Positions 16,210-25,904 of a stretch of DNA of 64,000 nt are shown piece by piece. The first letter of the stretch is position 1. Each line of letters starts with the position of its first letter. Made by a program: the position numbers and the translations under genes. This DNA comes from CBDFLD01 sp965249005 (lineage in GTDB: Bacteria; Acidobacteriota; UBA6911), in contig CBDFLD010000022.1 of NCBI GenBank assembly GCA_965249005.1, positions 496,001-560,000 on the forward strand. The letters are read 5' to 3'. The notes beneath the pieces were generated by a model. The model saw only the letters and a program-made list of their open reading frames with translations, was not told the origin of the DNA and ran no database searches.

Positions 16210-17577
16210 TCAGAGCATCTGTTGGATGGTGACGACGATGATCAGGATGATCCCCACGGGACAAACAAACCGGATCAGAAACCCCCAGAGCCGCTGCAGC
16301 GGAAAGAATCCTCCGTCTGCAACAACCTCGTCCAAGGCGTTATGGACCTTCCAGCCATAGCCGATGAAAAGAGCGACAAAGAGCCCGCCGAGAGGCAGGC
16401 CAAAGTTGTTCCAGACCGTCGCCATCAGGGTCAAAAAATCCACTCCCAGCCCCGGTAGGCTGCTCAGCCCCTCCACCGCTCCGCTCGCAAGGGCCGAAGG
16501 AATGGCCAGGACCGCGGTTGCCGCCGTCACCACGATCACCGACGTCTTGCGGGTCCATCCATGGCCATCGATCAGGTGTGCCACCGGAACCTCCAGCAAC
16601 GAGATGGTCGAGGTCAGAGCCGCCATCGTCAGCAGCACGAAAAAAGAGGTGCCGAAAAGAGTCCCACCCGGGAGGGTCGCAAACAGCCGCGGCAAGACCG
16701 TGAAGATCAACCCCGGTCCGCTGGAAGCGGGGTCGAAGCCGGGAATCGAAAAGCCCGCAGGAAAAATAATAAACCCGGCGAGCAAGGCAATGGCCGTATC
16801 CAGCAGCATCACCCAGACGGCGGAACCAACGATTCCCTGCTTCTTGCTCAGATAACTCCCGTAGGTAATCATGAGCCCCGCGCCGAGGCTCAAGGAGAAG
16901 AAGGCCTGACCCAAGGCCGCGTTGAATACCTCTATGTCGGTCAACCGACTGAAGTCCGGTTGCAGATAATACGCCAGCCCCTCGGCCGCTCCCGGCAGAC
17001 TCAGGGCGCGGACAGCAAGGATCAGGAGCAATCCGATCAGCAGTGGCATCAGAGCCTTGGTGACCCGCTCGATCCCGGACCGGACACCGCCGATGATGAT
17101 CAACGCTGTGACGCCAAGGACCGTGAAGGTCAAACCGATATTGGCTGGGACGTTGGCAGTGAAGCTGCCAAAGAAGCTGCCGATCGCTTCGGCGTTTCCG
17201 GAAACGGCCCCGGTGGCCGTGAACCATATATAGGCGACCGTCCAGCCGGCGATCACCGAATAGAAAGACAAGATCCCGATCGCGGTCACCACACTGAAAG
17301 CCCCAGCGAGCCACCAGCGGGACTTCGGTTTGATCACAGAGAAAGAGCCGACCGGGTCGCGCTGGGCCCGACGGCCGATCGCGATCTCGGCAATCATGAT
17401 CGGAAAACAGATAAGAAGAACGCAGCCCAAATAGACCAAGACGAAGACGGCGCCACCGCCTTGACCGACTCGAGTTGGAAAACCCCAGATATTGCCCAGC
17501 CCGACGGCTGAACCGGACGCGGCGAGGATGAAGCCGAACCTCGAACCCCAGCTTCCGCGGTCAGTCGATTGCGCCAT
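16210..17577 (-). CDS. Sodium-dependent transporter, SNF (NSS) family
   Basis: A 455-aa inner membrane protein with about 11-12 hydrophobic segments. It carries the NSS signature near the N-terminus: WGSRFGFILAASGSAVGLGN followed by IWGFPTRVGQGGGAVFVLVY, which builds the substrate and Na+ sites in LeuT-type symporters. Bacterial members usually take up amino acids or related small amines using the sodium gradient. The substrate cannot be read from sequence. It is divergently transcribed from the second secreted kinase gene across a gap of about 290 bp and convergent with the small exported protein. Length is normal for bacterial NSS members. Confidence 0.9.
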   Translation of the reverse strand: MAQSTDRGSWGSRFGFILAASGSAVGLGNIWGFPTRVGQGGGAVFVLVYLGCVLLICFPIMIAEIAIGRRAQRDPVGSFSVIKPKSRWWLAGAFSVVTAIGILSFYSVIAGWTVAYIWFTATGAVSGNAEAIGSFFGSFTANVPANIGLTFTVLGVTALIIIGGVRSGIERVTKALMPLLIGLLLILAVRALSLPGAAEGLAYYLQPDFSRLTDIEVFNAALGQAFFSLSLGAGLMITYGSYLSKKQGIVGSAVWVMLLDTAIALLAGFIIFPAGFSIPGFDPASSGPGLIFTVLPRLFATLPGGTLFGTSFFVLLTMAALTSTISLLEVPVAHLIDGHGWTRKTSVIVVTAATAVLAIPSALASGAVEGLSSLPGLGVDFLTLMATVWNNFGLPLGGLFVALFIGYGWKVHNALDEVVADGGFFPLQRLWGFLIRFVCPVGIILIIVVTIQQML

Positions 17578-17871
17578 GCTCGTCTCCAGATCGAGTGTGC
17601 CCCAAGCCCTGGCCCCAAAGCATAGGGATTCGGGTGTGCGGTCGCAAGCTGAAAGCTAGGACAGTGGAGTGAGTAAAGATTGCAAGAAGGCGCGGCTGAC
17701 CGCTAAATTCCACCGATTCGCCACCGGCTAGCGAAAGTTCTTGAGTCGGACCCAGTTTTCTTGGACACAGAATAAGAGATAATGAGATTGGCACTTTTTC
17801 TCGCCGATCCCGCCTCTTCAGATGAAGGCAAGACAAAGCTTTCAAGCGGCTAAGGAAAGGGAACGCAACGC
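17578..17871. other. Divergent intergenic region between transporter and secreted kinase
   Basis: The 294-bp gap must hold both promoters. An AGCTGAAAGCTAGG copy of the short palindromic word lies at 17648-17659. No clear operator or RNA gene is seen. Confidence 0.35.
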
Positions 17872-18750
17872 ATGAGAAAACACGGGATCGGCATTCTGAT
17901 TGTGGATCTTACGCTCGCCCTGGGAGCAGCGGTGGCCCAGACGCAACCAACAAAATCGATAGCAAGTGTCTCCTTCGATTCTGTCGCGGAGAACAGGACC
18001 TTTGAAGCTGCAAACACGGAGGAATTTCTGCGCACCGCGGATATTGTCTCCCAAGAGCGTGTCGGAGAGGGCATTAACAATCCACTCAAGGTCTTGTTGG
18101 AGAAAGACGGAATTCAGATGTATGCGGTCTTTCGTGACGTTCGAATCGAGAGTTTCAAGAAGGAGTTCGACGAGGGCAATGCCAAGTGGTTTTTTCGAGA
18201 TGATGCCAGGTTCGAGTGCGCTGCCTACGAGCTCAGCAAACTGTTGGGATTAAGTAATGTTCCACCAACGGTCGAGCGCAAGATTCAGGACAAAGAAGGA
18301 ACCCTTCAGCTTTGGATCAATGACGCGATGACCCGAAAAGCGATGAAAAAGAGAAAACTGGAGCCGCCCAGTGCCGGAATGGATCGATGGCGCTGGATGA
18401 TGCAGTGGCAGATCGTACTGCTCTTCGACAGCCTGATCTACAACGAGGATCGGAATCTAGGCAATATCCTGATCGAGCCCGAAACGTGGAAGTTGTGGAT
18501 GATCGATCACACACGCTCATTCCGGCGCCGGCAAGAATTACTCCAGCCCGAGAAGATTCGATACTGTGAACGGACGGTGTGGCAGAAGCTCCAAACGTTG
18601 AATGAGACCGTGGTAAGTGATCGGCTCGTAAAGTTTCTGAATCGGGATGAGATCAATGGTTTGATCAAACGAATCGACTTGCTTGTTGCCTGCATCAAAT
18701 CGCTGATTGCCCAACATGGAGAAAAAGACGTGCTCTTTACCTTGCGGTAG
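17872..18750 (+). CDS. Secreted FAM20-like protein kinase-fold protein (second copy)
   Basis: A 292-aa paralogue of the protein at 6883-7746, with its own signal peptide (IGILIVDLTLALGAAVAQ). Corresponding motifs are all present: KVLLEKDGIQMYAVFRDV in the N-lobe; E115 in FECAAYELSKLLGLSNVPP; FDSLIYNEDRNLGNIL (185-200, D193 and N198); and LWMIDHTRSF (D212). The two copies share this order but differ widely elsewhere, so the duplication is old and the motifs are conserved under selection. A TonB receptor gene follows on the same strand after 265 bp, mirroring the first locus. Periplasmic or extracellular phosphorylation is inferred; it could also be an inactive ATP-binding relative. Confidence 0.7.
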   Translation: MRKHGIGILIVDLTLALGAAVAQTQPTKSIASVSFDSVAENRTFEAANTEEFLRTADIVSQERVGEGINNPLKVLLEKDGIQMYAVFRDVRIESFKKEFDEGNAKWFFRDDARFECAAYELSKLLGLSNVPPTVERKIQDKEGTLQLWINDAMTRKAMKKRKLEPPSAGMDRWRWMMQWQIVLLFDSLIYNEDRNLGNILIEPETWKLWMIDHTRSFRRRQELLQPEKIRYCERTVWQKLQTLNETVVSDRLVKFLNRDEINGLIKRIDLLVACIKSLIAQHGEKDVLFTLR

Positions 18751-19015
18751 TCCGATGCTGTCAGCCTTCGCCAGTCCACAAAGTCCAACACTTCATATGC
18801 CTCTGCTCGGTGCTTCCCCCGATATATGACGACCACGGCGTTGTTGGCGCCGTATCCTTATTGCACCGTAAGTCTTCTAAATTCAGCCGTATCAACAGCA
18901 GCGAGTTTACAAACAATTAACAAGGCGAGCTGTAACGCGCGCCGCAAGGTTTCGTAGTATAGAGGGAATCCCGCTCCGGGACGATCGATAGGAGCGGTCC
19001 TCGCATGGGTTGAAA

Positions 19016-22000
19016 ATGGAAAGATTACTCAAGCTACTCCTCATTTGCTGTTTTTGCTGCTCGGGCTCCGCGGCCTCTGATGACCTCGGAACCATCTCCG
19101 GGAAGCTGGTCGACACGAAAGGCGTCCCGGTTCCGGCCGCCACGATTCGGCTGGCTAGCCCCGATCAAGCCGAGATGGAATCTTCGATGGAAACGCTTTC
19201 GAATTGGGACGGTTCGTTTGCTTTCGACAACCTCCCCGATACGGCCTACAAGCTGGAAGTCCGAATGCCGGGGTTTCAATCACTCGTCGTCGAGGAAGTC
19301 CAGCCCAGCCTCGAGCTTCGCACCTGGGTCCTTTCCAGCCCCGCTCCGCCGCAACCGAAGGCCCAACCGGAGGAACGATCCAGGCTCGCCCGCAGCGAAC
19401 GCCGAGGCGGAAACGGCCAAGGGCGCCGCGCCGGCGCTTTCCCGCGAAATAATGGTGGCTTTGAGACCGTCGAGATGTCCGATTTTTCGGCGGAGCGCTC
19501 CGCCCCGCTGGATCTCGGCGAGAGCTTTGGCGCCAACCCGGAAGCAGAGCAAGAGAGCGTGTTGATTATCTCCGGAAACCCGACTGTGAGCATGGGGTCC
19601 GGGGACTTCAATGATCCGGACTTTCGACGGCGTATGATGGAGCAGGCCAATCAGCTGGGATTCCGTTCCGGAGGGTTCCGCAGGGGTGGACCTGGCGGAG
19701 GAGGGCCCGGAGGTGGCGGCCCTGGCGGGGGAGGCAGTGGATTCGGTCGATTCGGCGGTGGGCGTTTCGGAAGGGGAAGCCAGGCTCCGATCAACGGGAG
19801 CCTCTCTGTGACCTATCAAAACTCCGCCATGAATGCTCGGCCCTATTCACTGACCGGCAAAGAGATTCCGCAGCCGCTGCAAATTCATAACCAGTTCGGC
19901 ATTTCGGTGGGCGGAGTCCTGCCGGGCGCGAGCTCGTCCGGAGGGAGTGGGGGTCCGGGCCGGGGGCGCATGGGGCGTCGATCCGGCAGTTGGTTCTTCA
20001 GCTACGAGGGCCGGAGAAACCGGGAGCCCTTCGACGTTCTGACCACGGTGCCGACGCCCTTGGAACGCTCCGGGGACTTTTCTCAGACCCTTCAGCCAAC
20101 CGGGCCTCTATCGGGCACTCCGGTTACCATCTACGATCCGTTTTCCGGGTCCCAGGCCTCCTTCCCGGACAACCGAATTCCGGAATCCCGGATCGATCCC
20201 GCAGCCCTGGCGCTGCTGGAGTACATCCCGGCGCCCAATCTGCCTGGCACCGTTCAGAACTATGCATTTCAACGCGGTCTCCCGAACAATTCGGACTCAC
20301 TGAGTGCTCGAGTCAATACACGTCTGTTCGGCAACACCGTTTTTTTCAACTATAGCCATCGTACCAGCGACAGGTCGTCCAGCCAGGCCTTTCCCGGCCT
20401 GGATACGCTGCGGGAGAACTCGTCTCACAACGTCACCGTGGGGGGGATCTATCGCAATCGCCGGCGCATCCTGGTCAACTACCGGGTCAACTTCAACCAC
20501 GTGAGCAATCGGAGCATCAATCCCTTTGCCTTCCAGGATGACGTGGCCGGGCGCCTCGGAATCACCGGGGTGTCCAACGAGCCCGTCAACTGGGGAATTC
20601 CCAACACGGGCTTCACCAACTACGGAGGTCTGCAGCTGGGCAATCCTGCTCGAAACCGCTTTCAAACCATATTGCTCGGAGGCGGGCTCAGCAAGATCGG
20701 AACCGTGCACACGATTCGTTCGGGAATCGAGCTCAGCTGGGTTCAACGCAACACCCAGGAGGATCCCAACGCCCGCGGCACGTTCGACTATACCGGATAC
20801 GCGACCAGCGCCTTTGATGCCAAAGCACGCCCGATCGCCGGGACCGGATACGATCTGGCCGATTTTCTCCTTGGTTTTCCCTACGAGAGCTCGCGCCGGT
20901 TCGGCAGCAGCAACAACTATCTGCGGGCCCGCAACTGGAATTTCTACATTCAAGACGATTGGCGTGCTCGCGCGAACCTTACCGTCAACGTCGGGTTGCG
21001 TTACGAGTATCTGCAGCCCTTCTACGAGAAGTTCGACCAGATCGTCACACTCGATGCCGCCCCGGATTTCACGGCGGTCGAGCAGGTCTTTCCCGGAGAC
21101 AGCGGGACTTACAGTGGAGTCTTTCCCCGCTCGCTACTTCATTCAGACAAGAACAACTTTGCACCACGAATCGGAATCGCCTGGAAGCGGAAGCCCGATT
21201 CCAAATGGGTGTTCCGGGCTGGCTGGGGTTTGTTCTACAACCCTTCCGTCTACGACACGATTGCCGGGCAGCTCATCGGTCAGCCGCCCTTCGCCACCAA
21301 CCAGAACCTGCTCAGCTCCCGTTCAAATTTATTGACGATTCAGAACGGGTTCCCCGAGAACCCGGACGTGACCATCCTCAACTCCTACGCCATCGATCCG
21401 AGCTATCGCATCGGATACGTGCATCAATGGAACCTGACGGTGCAGGCGCCGGTTTTTCGGATCTATACCCTGGAGGCGGGGTACAACGGATCGAAGGGGA
21501 CGCGTCTGGACATCCTGCGAGCGCCGAACCGCGCTCCGAGCGGTGGATCTCCCATTGATACGGAAGACGATCGCAACATTGAAAACGCCGGTAACTTCGT
21601 CTACCAGCAGATCGGAGCAAACTCGATCTTGCACAGCATGAGGGTTCGGCTGGTCCGGCGTTTTTCCAGCGGATCCCGGTTCGACGCGACGTATACCCTG
21701 GCCAAGAGCATCGACAATGCCTCAGGTCTGGGAGGCGGCCGGTTAGTGGTCGTTCAAGACGAAAAGAACTTTGCAGCCGAGCGATCGCTCAGCAGCTTCG
21801 ATCAGCGGCATCGTTTCCAGACCAACTTCAGCTTTGATCTGCCTTTCGGCGACCGCCGGAAGTTTCTGGCCAACGCAAGCCCGCTCACGCAGGTCTTCGT
21901 TGCCGGCTGGACCCTCACGGGAAGTTACCAGCTGTTCAGTGGGACTCCGTTGACGCCCAGAATTCTGGGGAACGTGAGCAACAACAGTGGTACGGGTTCG

Positions 22001-22360
22001 AATTCCTCCGAACGGCCCGATCGAACGGGGGTGCCGATCGAGTTGCCGGGGGGCGAGCGCACCACGGGTCAGTATTTCAACACGGCAGCCTTCGCCGTCC
22101 CAGCTCCCGGTACCTTCGGCAACGCCGCGCGTTACGTCATTCCCGGACCAGGATCGAATCTGTTGAACGTGACCTTGCGAAAGAGCTTTCGCCTCGATGA
22201 TCAGAACCGGCGACTTGACTTCCGCTGGCAAATCACCAACGTGCTCAATCAGCCGAACTTCGCGGGCCTGGGTACCGTCGTCAACGCGCAGAACTACGGC
22301 AGGGTTACCGGTACACGGCCCATGAGAGTGATGCAGTTTCGCATTCGCATTAATTTTTGA
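19016..22360 (+). CDS. TonB-dependent receptor with CarboxypepD-regulatory domain and Gly-rich insert
   Basis: A large outer membrane receptor of about 1114 aa. A signal peptide (LLKLLLICCFCCSGSAAS) precedes a CarboxypepD_reg-like domain (GTISGKLVDTKGVPVPAATI). It is followed by a low-complexity Arg/Gly-rich stretch at about residues 215-255 with repeated GGGGP units, and then the long barrel (YEYLQPFYEKF, RAGWGLFYNPSVYD) ending QFRIRINF. This architecture is standard for Acidobacteriota receptors that take up oligomers or other large ligands. A TTG at 19010 is also in frame; I prefer the ATG at 19016. The VWFA-related gene follows with a GTG ten bases after the stop, so the two are co-expressed. 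Confidence 0.85.
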   Translation: MERLLKLLLICCFCCSGSAASDDLGTISGKLVDTKGVPVPAATIRLASPDQAEMESSMETLSNWDGSFAFDNLPDTAYKLEVRMPGFQSLVVEEVQPSLELRTWVLSSPAPPQPKAQPEERSRLARSERRGGNGQGRRAGAFPRNNGGFETVEMSDFSAERSAPLDLGESFGANPEAEQESVLIISGNPTVSMGSGDFNDPDFRRRMMEQANQLGFRSGGFRRGGPGGGGPGGGGPGGGGSGFGRFGGGRFGRGSQAPINGSLSVTYQNSAMNARPYSLTGKEIPQPLQIHNQFGISVGGVLPGASSSGGSGGPGRGRMGRRSGSWFFSYEGRRNREPFDVLTTVPTPLERSGDFSQTLQPTGPLSGTPVTIYDPFSGSQASFPDNRIPESRIDPAALALLEYIPAPNLPGTVQNYAFQRGLPNNSDSLSARVNTRLFGNTVFFNYSHRTSDRSSSQAFPGLDTLRENSSHNVTVGGIYRNRRRILVNYRVNFNHVSNRSINPFAFQDDVAGRLGITGVSNEPVNWGIPNTGFTNYGGLQLGNPARNRFQTILLGGGLSKIGTVHTIRSGIELSWVQRNTQEDPNARGTFDYTGYATSAFDAKARPIAGTGYDLADFLLGFPYESSRRFGSSNNYLRARNWNFYIQDDWRARANLTVNVGLRYEYLQPFYEKFDQIVTLDAAPDFTAVEQVFPGDSGTYSGVFPRSLLHSDKNNFAPRIGIAWKRKPDSKWVFRAGWGLFYNPSVYDTIAGQLIGQPPFATNQNLLSSRSNLLTIQNGFPENPDVTILNSYAIDPSYRIGYVHQWNLTVQAPVFRIYTLEAGYNGSKGTRLDILRAPNRAPSGGSPIDTEDDRNIENAGNFVYQQIGANSILHSMRVRLVRRFSSGSRFDATYTLAKSIDNASGLGGGRLVVVQDEKNFAAERSLSSFDQRHRFQTNFSFDLPFGDRRKFLANASPLTQVFVAGWTLTGSYQLFSGTPLTPRILGNVSNNSGTGSNSSERPDRTGVPIELPGGERTTGQYFNTAAFAVPAPGTFGNAARYVIPGPGSNLLNVTLRKSFRLDDQNRRLDFRWQITNVLNQPNFAGLGTVVNAQNYGRVTGTRPMRVMQFRIRINF

Positions 22361-22369
22361 GGACATTGC

Positions 22370-24586
22370 GTGCCACGAAGCCTCTTGAGAACAACAATCC
22401 AGACGGAGCCCGCTGTTGCTTCCCGTTTGTCCGCCCGTCGTTTGGTCGGAAGGCTGCTCTTTGCCGCTTCCGTCGGGTTGGCCTCGCTGGGCTTTGCAGC
22501 AGAGCGCCCGCCGCTCGAGCAGCAGCAGCCGACCTACCGGGTTCAATCCAATCTGGTCCAGGTGGATGTGACGGTACGGACCAACAAAGGCGATCTGGTC
22601 ACCGATCTCGAGCAGCAAGACTTCGTCGTCACAGAGGGAGGCGTGGTTCAGGAGATCGTGACCTTCTCACTCGAGGAGATTCCCACAGCATCCGAGGTCC
22701 TGCCGACTCTTGCGGGAGACGGATCGGGGGAGGTGCTCGAAAATTCTCCCGAGGCTGCGGATATCGAGCGTCCTGCGGAAGAGCCGCCGGTGATTTACCT
22801 CGACGACACCACACCCACGTCGGCACTGAAGAACAAGCGCTTGCTGATTCTGTTGTTTGATCTCTCTTCGCTCCAAGATGAAGACCTGCTCCGATCCATC
22901 TCTTCCGCGGAGGCGTTTGTCACCGAAAAGATCACGCCGCATGATCTGATCGCGCTGGCCACATACGAGAGCGATCTGGAGCTGTTGCTCGACTTGACCA
23001 ACGACCACAAACTCGTTCTGGAGACAATACGTACGATCTCACCATTCGACGCCGGAGGCGGAACAACAGAGGACTTCGGCGATGAGGAAACCTCCGACGA
23101 TGTGTATGTTCCCGACGACGTGCAATTCGACATCTTCAACACCGATCGCCGTCTGTCCGCGCTGGGCAACCTGGCAAAAGCGTACGGCGAATTTCCCGAG
23201 CGAAAGTCTCTGATCTATTTCTCCAGCGGCTTCCGCACGACCGGAATCGAGAATCAGTCCCAGATCCGGGCGACGGTCGATTTGGCCAATCAGACGAATC
23301 TCTCCATTTACACGGCGGATAGCCGGGGGCTGGCTGCGCTCCCGCCCGGTGGGGATGTCTCACGCCGGAGCCCCCGCGGCAACGCGCTCTTTTCAGGCCG
23401 CGGCTTCACCCGCCAGATGGACAGTCTCAATAGCTCGCAGGAAACCCTGACCACGCTGGCCTACGACACGGGAGGAACATCCTTTCAGGATACCAACGAC
23501 CTGGGATCGATCTTCGACAAGGTTCTCGATGACACCCGAGCCTATTACGTACTGGGGTACTACTCTTCCAATACGAAAAAAGACGGAAAGTTTCGCAAGA
23601 TCAAGGTCGAGGTCAAACGCCCGGGGTTGAAGCTGACCCATCGACCTGGTTACTACGCCTCCAAGGAATTTTCCAAGATGAGCCGGAGCGAGCGAGACCA
23701 ACAGCTGGAGGAAGCGTTTGGTGTGGACCGTCCCTTCACCGAATTACCTTTCATTCTGCAAGCCGACTACTTCCGAAAAGACGACGATCGCAACTTTGTT
23801 CCCATTTCGGTGCAGCTTGCCGGCGATGCGCTGGCTTTCGATGAGAAGCGCAAGGATCAGGAGGCGCGGATCGAGTTTTTGGCTCAGGTCACCGATACCG
23901 ACGGAAAGGTGGCCGGGGTCACTCGGGATGTCGTCGCGTTGAAGCTGTCGACCGTGAAGGCCGAGAGAATTCGGGCCGGAAAGATCATGTACAACACGGG
24001 CTTCGACCTCAAACCGGGTTCGTACAGTCTCAAGTTTCTCATGCGCGACAATCGAACCGGCAAGCTGGGAACTTTTCAGCGCGAGGTCGAGGTTCCCGTC
24101 ATCGAAGGCAAACAACTTCAGACCAGCTCTATTGTGTTGGGCAACCGTTTGGTCAAATCCGACGAAAACACCGAGGGCGTGCGTCACGAAAGGTTCGGCG
24201 GCCGGCGCCGCCGCGGGTGGCGCCAAGAGGCGACGGATCCATTCAAGATTGGAGAACAAAGACTGGTTCCAAGCATCGGAAACGTCTTTGCCAGTCGTCA
24301 GACCGTGTACGTCTATTTCCAGGTCTACGGCGTCTCCGAAGCAAAGGACACTCGCAACCCCAAGTTGGAAACCTATCTCATGCTCCTGAAATCGCGCACC
24401 AAGGTCTTTGAGGCCGAACCTTATTCCGTCACCGAATGGGCCGAAGGTTCAAAGGGGGTCGTGGCCGTGACCATGGCGGTCCCGCTCAACGGTCTGCGTG
24501 CGGGCGACTACGCTCTGCAGATTCACGTGCGCGATCGCGCGGCCGATGCCAATCTATTCCAGCGCGTCCCGGTTATCATTCGCTGA
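22370..24586 (+). CDS. Secreted VWFA-related protein (TIGR03436 type)
   Basis: A 738-aa exported protein beginning with GTG after a GAGG site that overlaps the receptor's stop, implying translational coupling. After the signal region (LVGRLLFAASVGLASLGFA) comes the diagnostic TYRVQSNLVQVDVTVRTNKG and the start of the VWFA-related domain, with LLILLFDLSSLQDEDLL replacing a strict MIDAS. Further on, YFSSGFRTTGIENQSQI and YYVLGYYSSNTKKDGKFRKI are characteristic. The C-terminal half is beta-rich. These proteins are common partners of TonB receptors in Acidobacteriota and are presumed to interact with the receptor or its substrate in the envelope. Confidence 0.85.
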   Translation: MPRSLLRTTIQTEPAVASRLSARRLVGRLLFAASVGLASLGFAAERPPLEQQQPTYRVQSNLVQVDVTVRTNKGDLVTDLEQQDFVVTEGGVVQEIVTFSLEEIPTASEVLPTLAGDGSGEVLENSPEAADIERPAEEPPVIYLDDTTPTSALKNKRLLILLFDLSSLQDEDLLRSISSAEAFVTEKITPHDLIALATYESDLELLLDLTNDHKLVLETIRTISPFDAGGGTTEDFGDEETSDDVYVPDDVQFDIFNTDRRLSALGNLAKAYGEFPERKSLIYFSSGFRTTGIENQSQIRATVDLANQTNLSIYTADSRGLAALPPGGDVSRRSPRGNALFSGRGFTRQMDSLNSSQETLTTLAYDTGGTSFQDTNDLGSIFDKVLDDTRAYYVLGYYSSNTKKDGKFRKIKVEVKRPGLKLTHRPGYYASKEFSKMSRSERDQQLEEAFGVDRPFTELPFILQADYFRKDDDRNFVPISVQLAGDALAFDEKRKDQEARIEFLAQVTDTDGKVAGVTRDVVALKLSTVKAERIRAGKIMYNTGFDLKPGSYSLKFLMRDNRTGKLGTFQREVEVPVIEGKQLQTSSIVLGNRLVKSDENTEGVRHERFGGRRRRGWRQEATDPFKIGEQRLVPSIGNVFASRQTVYVYFQVYGVSEAKDTRNPKLETYLMLLKSRTKVFEAEPYSVTEWAEGSKGVVAVTMAVPLNGLRAGDYALQIHVRDRAADANLFQRVPVIIR

Positions 24587-24593
24587 TTCATCC

Positions 24594-25832
24594 TCAATTC
24601 TGCTTTACCGATTTCACGAGGGCGTCCAGAAACGCGTCCCGGATAGAAGGAAGCTCGCCCCCAAAAATATTCCAGCTGTTGACGACGCCGATGAGGTCGT
24701 ACTTCGGGAGAACGAGCAGGTACTGGCCGCCAAACCCGAAGCCGGCCCACACGTCCACTCCATCACGATCGGGCCGCCACCACTGGTAGCCGTAGCCGGT
24801 CTGCTGGTAACCGGTGTGCGCAACCCGGCGTTCGGTCGAGGCATCGACCCATCCCTCAGGTAGAATTCTCTTTCCATCCCAGACGCCATCCTTCAAAAAG
24901 AGGTAGCCAATCTTGGCGAGTTGCTCCGCCTCCAAGAAGAGACCCCCCTCAGTATCCGGAAACCCCTTCGGCGTCTTCTTCCAGTGATAGTTTCCTATAC
25001 CGAGCGGTCCGAACAAGTATGCCTCTGCGAATTCATCGGCATACTTTCCGGTCGCCTTCTTGAGGATCCCGGACATGAGATGAGAGCCTCCGCTGTTGTA
25101 AGCCCACTTCTCACCGGGCTCGGAATCCATCGACTGATCGAGCGTAAACTGGATCCAGTCGGCGCTCCACTCCAGTTGCAGCGTCGTGTTGGTTTCGTCG
25201 AGCGGGCGATCCACTTCGTGCCATTCGATTCCCGTGCGCATCGTCAGCAAGTCACCCAACGTGGCTTTTTGAAGCCGCGCGTCGACCCCGGACAGATCGT
25301 AATCTTTGAAGAACGATAGCAGCGGAGCATCGACATCCGGGATCTCTCCGCGTCCGATCGCGACCCCGATCAGAACGGAGGTGATCGATTTGGTGACGGA
25401 CTGCAGAGTATGAACGTCTCCACCCTGATAGTACGGATGCCAGTCTGGGTGAAAATAGTTGAATTCGTGCAGCGCGGACTCATCATCACACGCATCCGTG
25501 CCACAACCGAGGACCCCTTTGTGACCACGGCTGATTTCCCGGTAGTCGTTCTCGTAACGATGATTGATGACGAGCCGCCCGTTACGGACAACCACCATGC
25601 GGTCGACGTAGCCGTATTCGCCTCCGCGGATCCGCCGGTCCAGGTCCGAGAGTGGAGTCGCGTCGAGATCCTCATTTTCGGGAGCTGACGCTGTCCAGCC
25701 TTCGGTGGGCCAAATCTCTGGCTCGGGCTGGCTGCTGCACCCGGCCAGCACCCAAGCTCCTACGAACAGGATCAAGAAAGCCTCGGCGGACGCAGTACGA
25801 CCGCAAGCACGCAAAGCAACGGAATCACACAT
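24594..25832 (-). CDS. Serine hydrolase lipoprotein, beta-lactamase class C/PBP-like
   Basis: A 412-aa lipoprotein with lipobox VLAGC (Cys32). The penicilloyl-serine transferase fold is supported by S145-V-T-K (SVTKS), Tyr245-Asn246 in WAYNSGGS, and a terminal FGFGGQ in place of the usual KTG/HTG. Such proteins are esterases, D-amino peptidases or peptidoglycan-related hydrolases; true beta-lactamase activity is unlikely given the divergent third motif. It acts in the periplasm, anchored to a membrane. It converges with the VWFA gene (7-bp gap) and diverges from the heparinase gene. An AAAGGA site precedes the ATG. Confidence 0.87.
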   Translation of the reverse strand: MCDSVALRACGRTASAEAFLILFVGAWVLAGCSSQPEPEIWPTEGWTASAPENEDLDATPLSDLDRRIRGGEYGYVDRMVVVRNGRLVINHRYENDYREISRGHKGVLGCGTDACDDESALHEFNYFHPDWHPYYQGGDVHTLQSVTKSITSVLIGVAIGRGEIPDVDAPLLSFFKDYDLSGVDARLQKATLGDLLTMRTGIEWHEVDRPLDETNTTLQLEWSADWIQFTLDQSMDSEPGEKWAYNSGGSHLMSGILKKATGKYADEFAEAYLFGPLGIGNYHWKKTPKGFPDTEGGLFLEAEQLAKIGYLFLKDGVWDGKRILPEGWVDASTERRVAHTGYQQTGYGYQWWRPDRDGVDVWAGFGFGGQYLLVLPKYDLIGVVNSWNIFGGELPSIRDAFLDALVKSVKQN

Positions 25833-25904
25833 CGGCGAAATCCTTTCCTCGAGAGAACCATCTCACTTGACAGGAATCTACTCAGTCGCTAGAAAACAAA
25901 TTAT

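Noticed and set aside
18757..18836. Minus-strand piece reading VVVIYRGKHRAEAYEVLDFV
   Set aside because: Looks protein-like but the frame runs on into the antisense of the kinase gene and has no family match I can name; too short to call.
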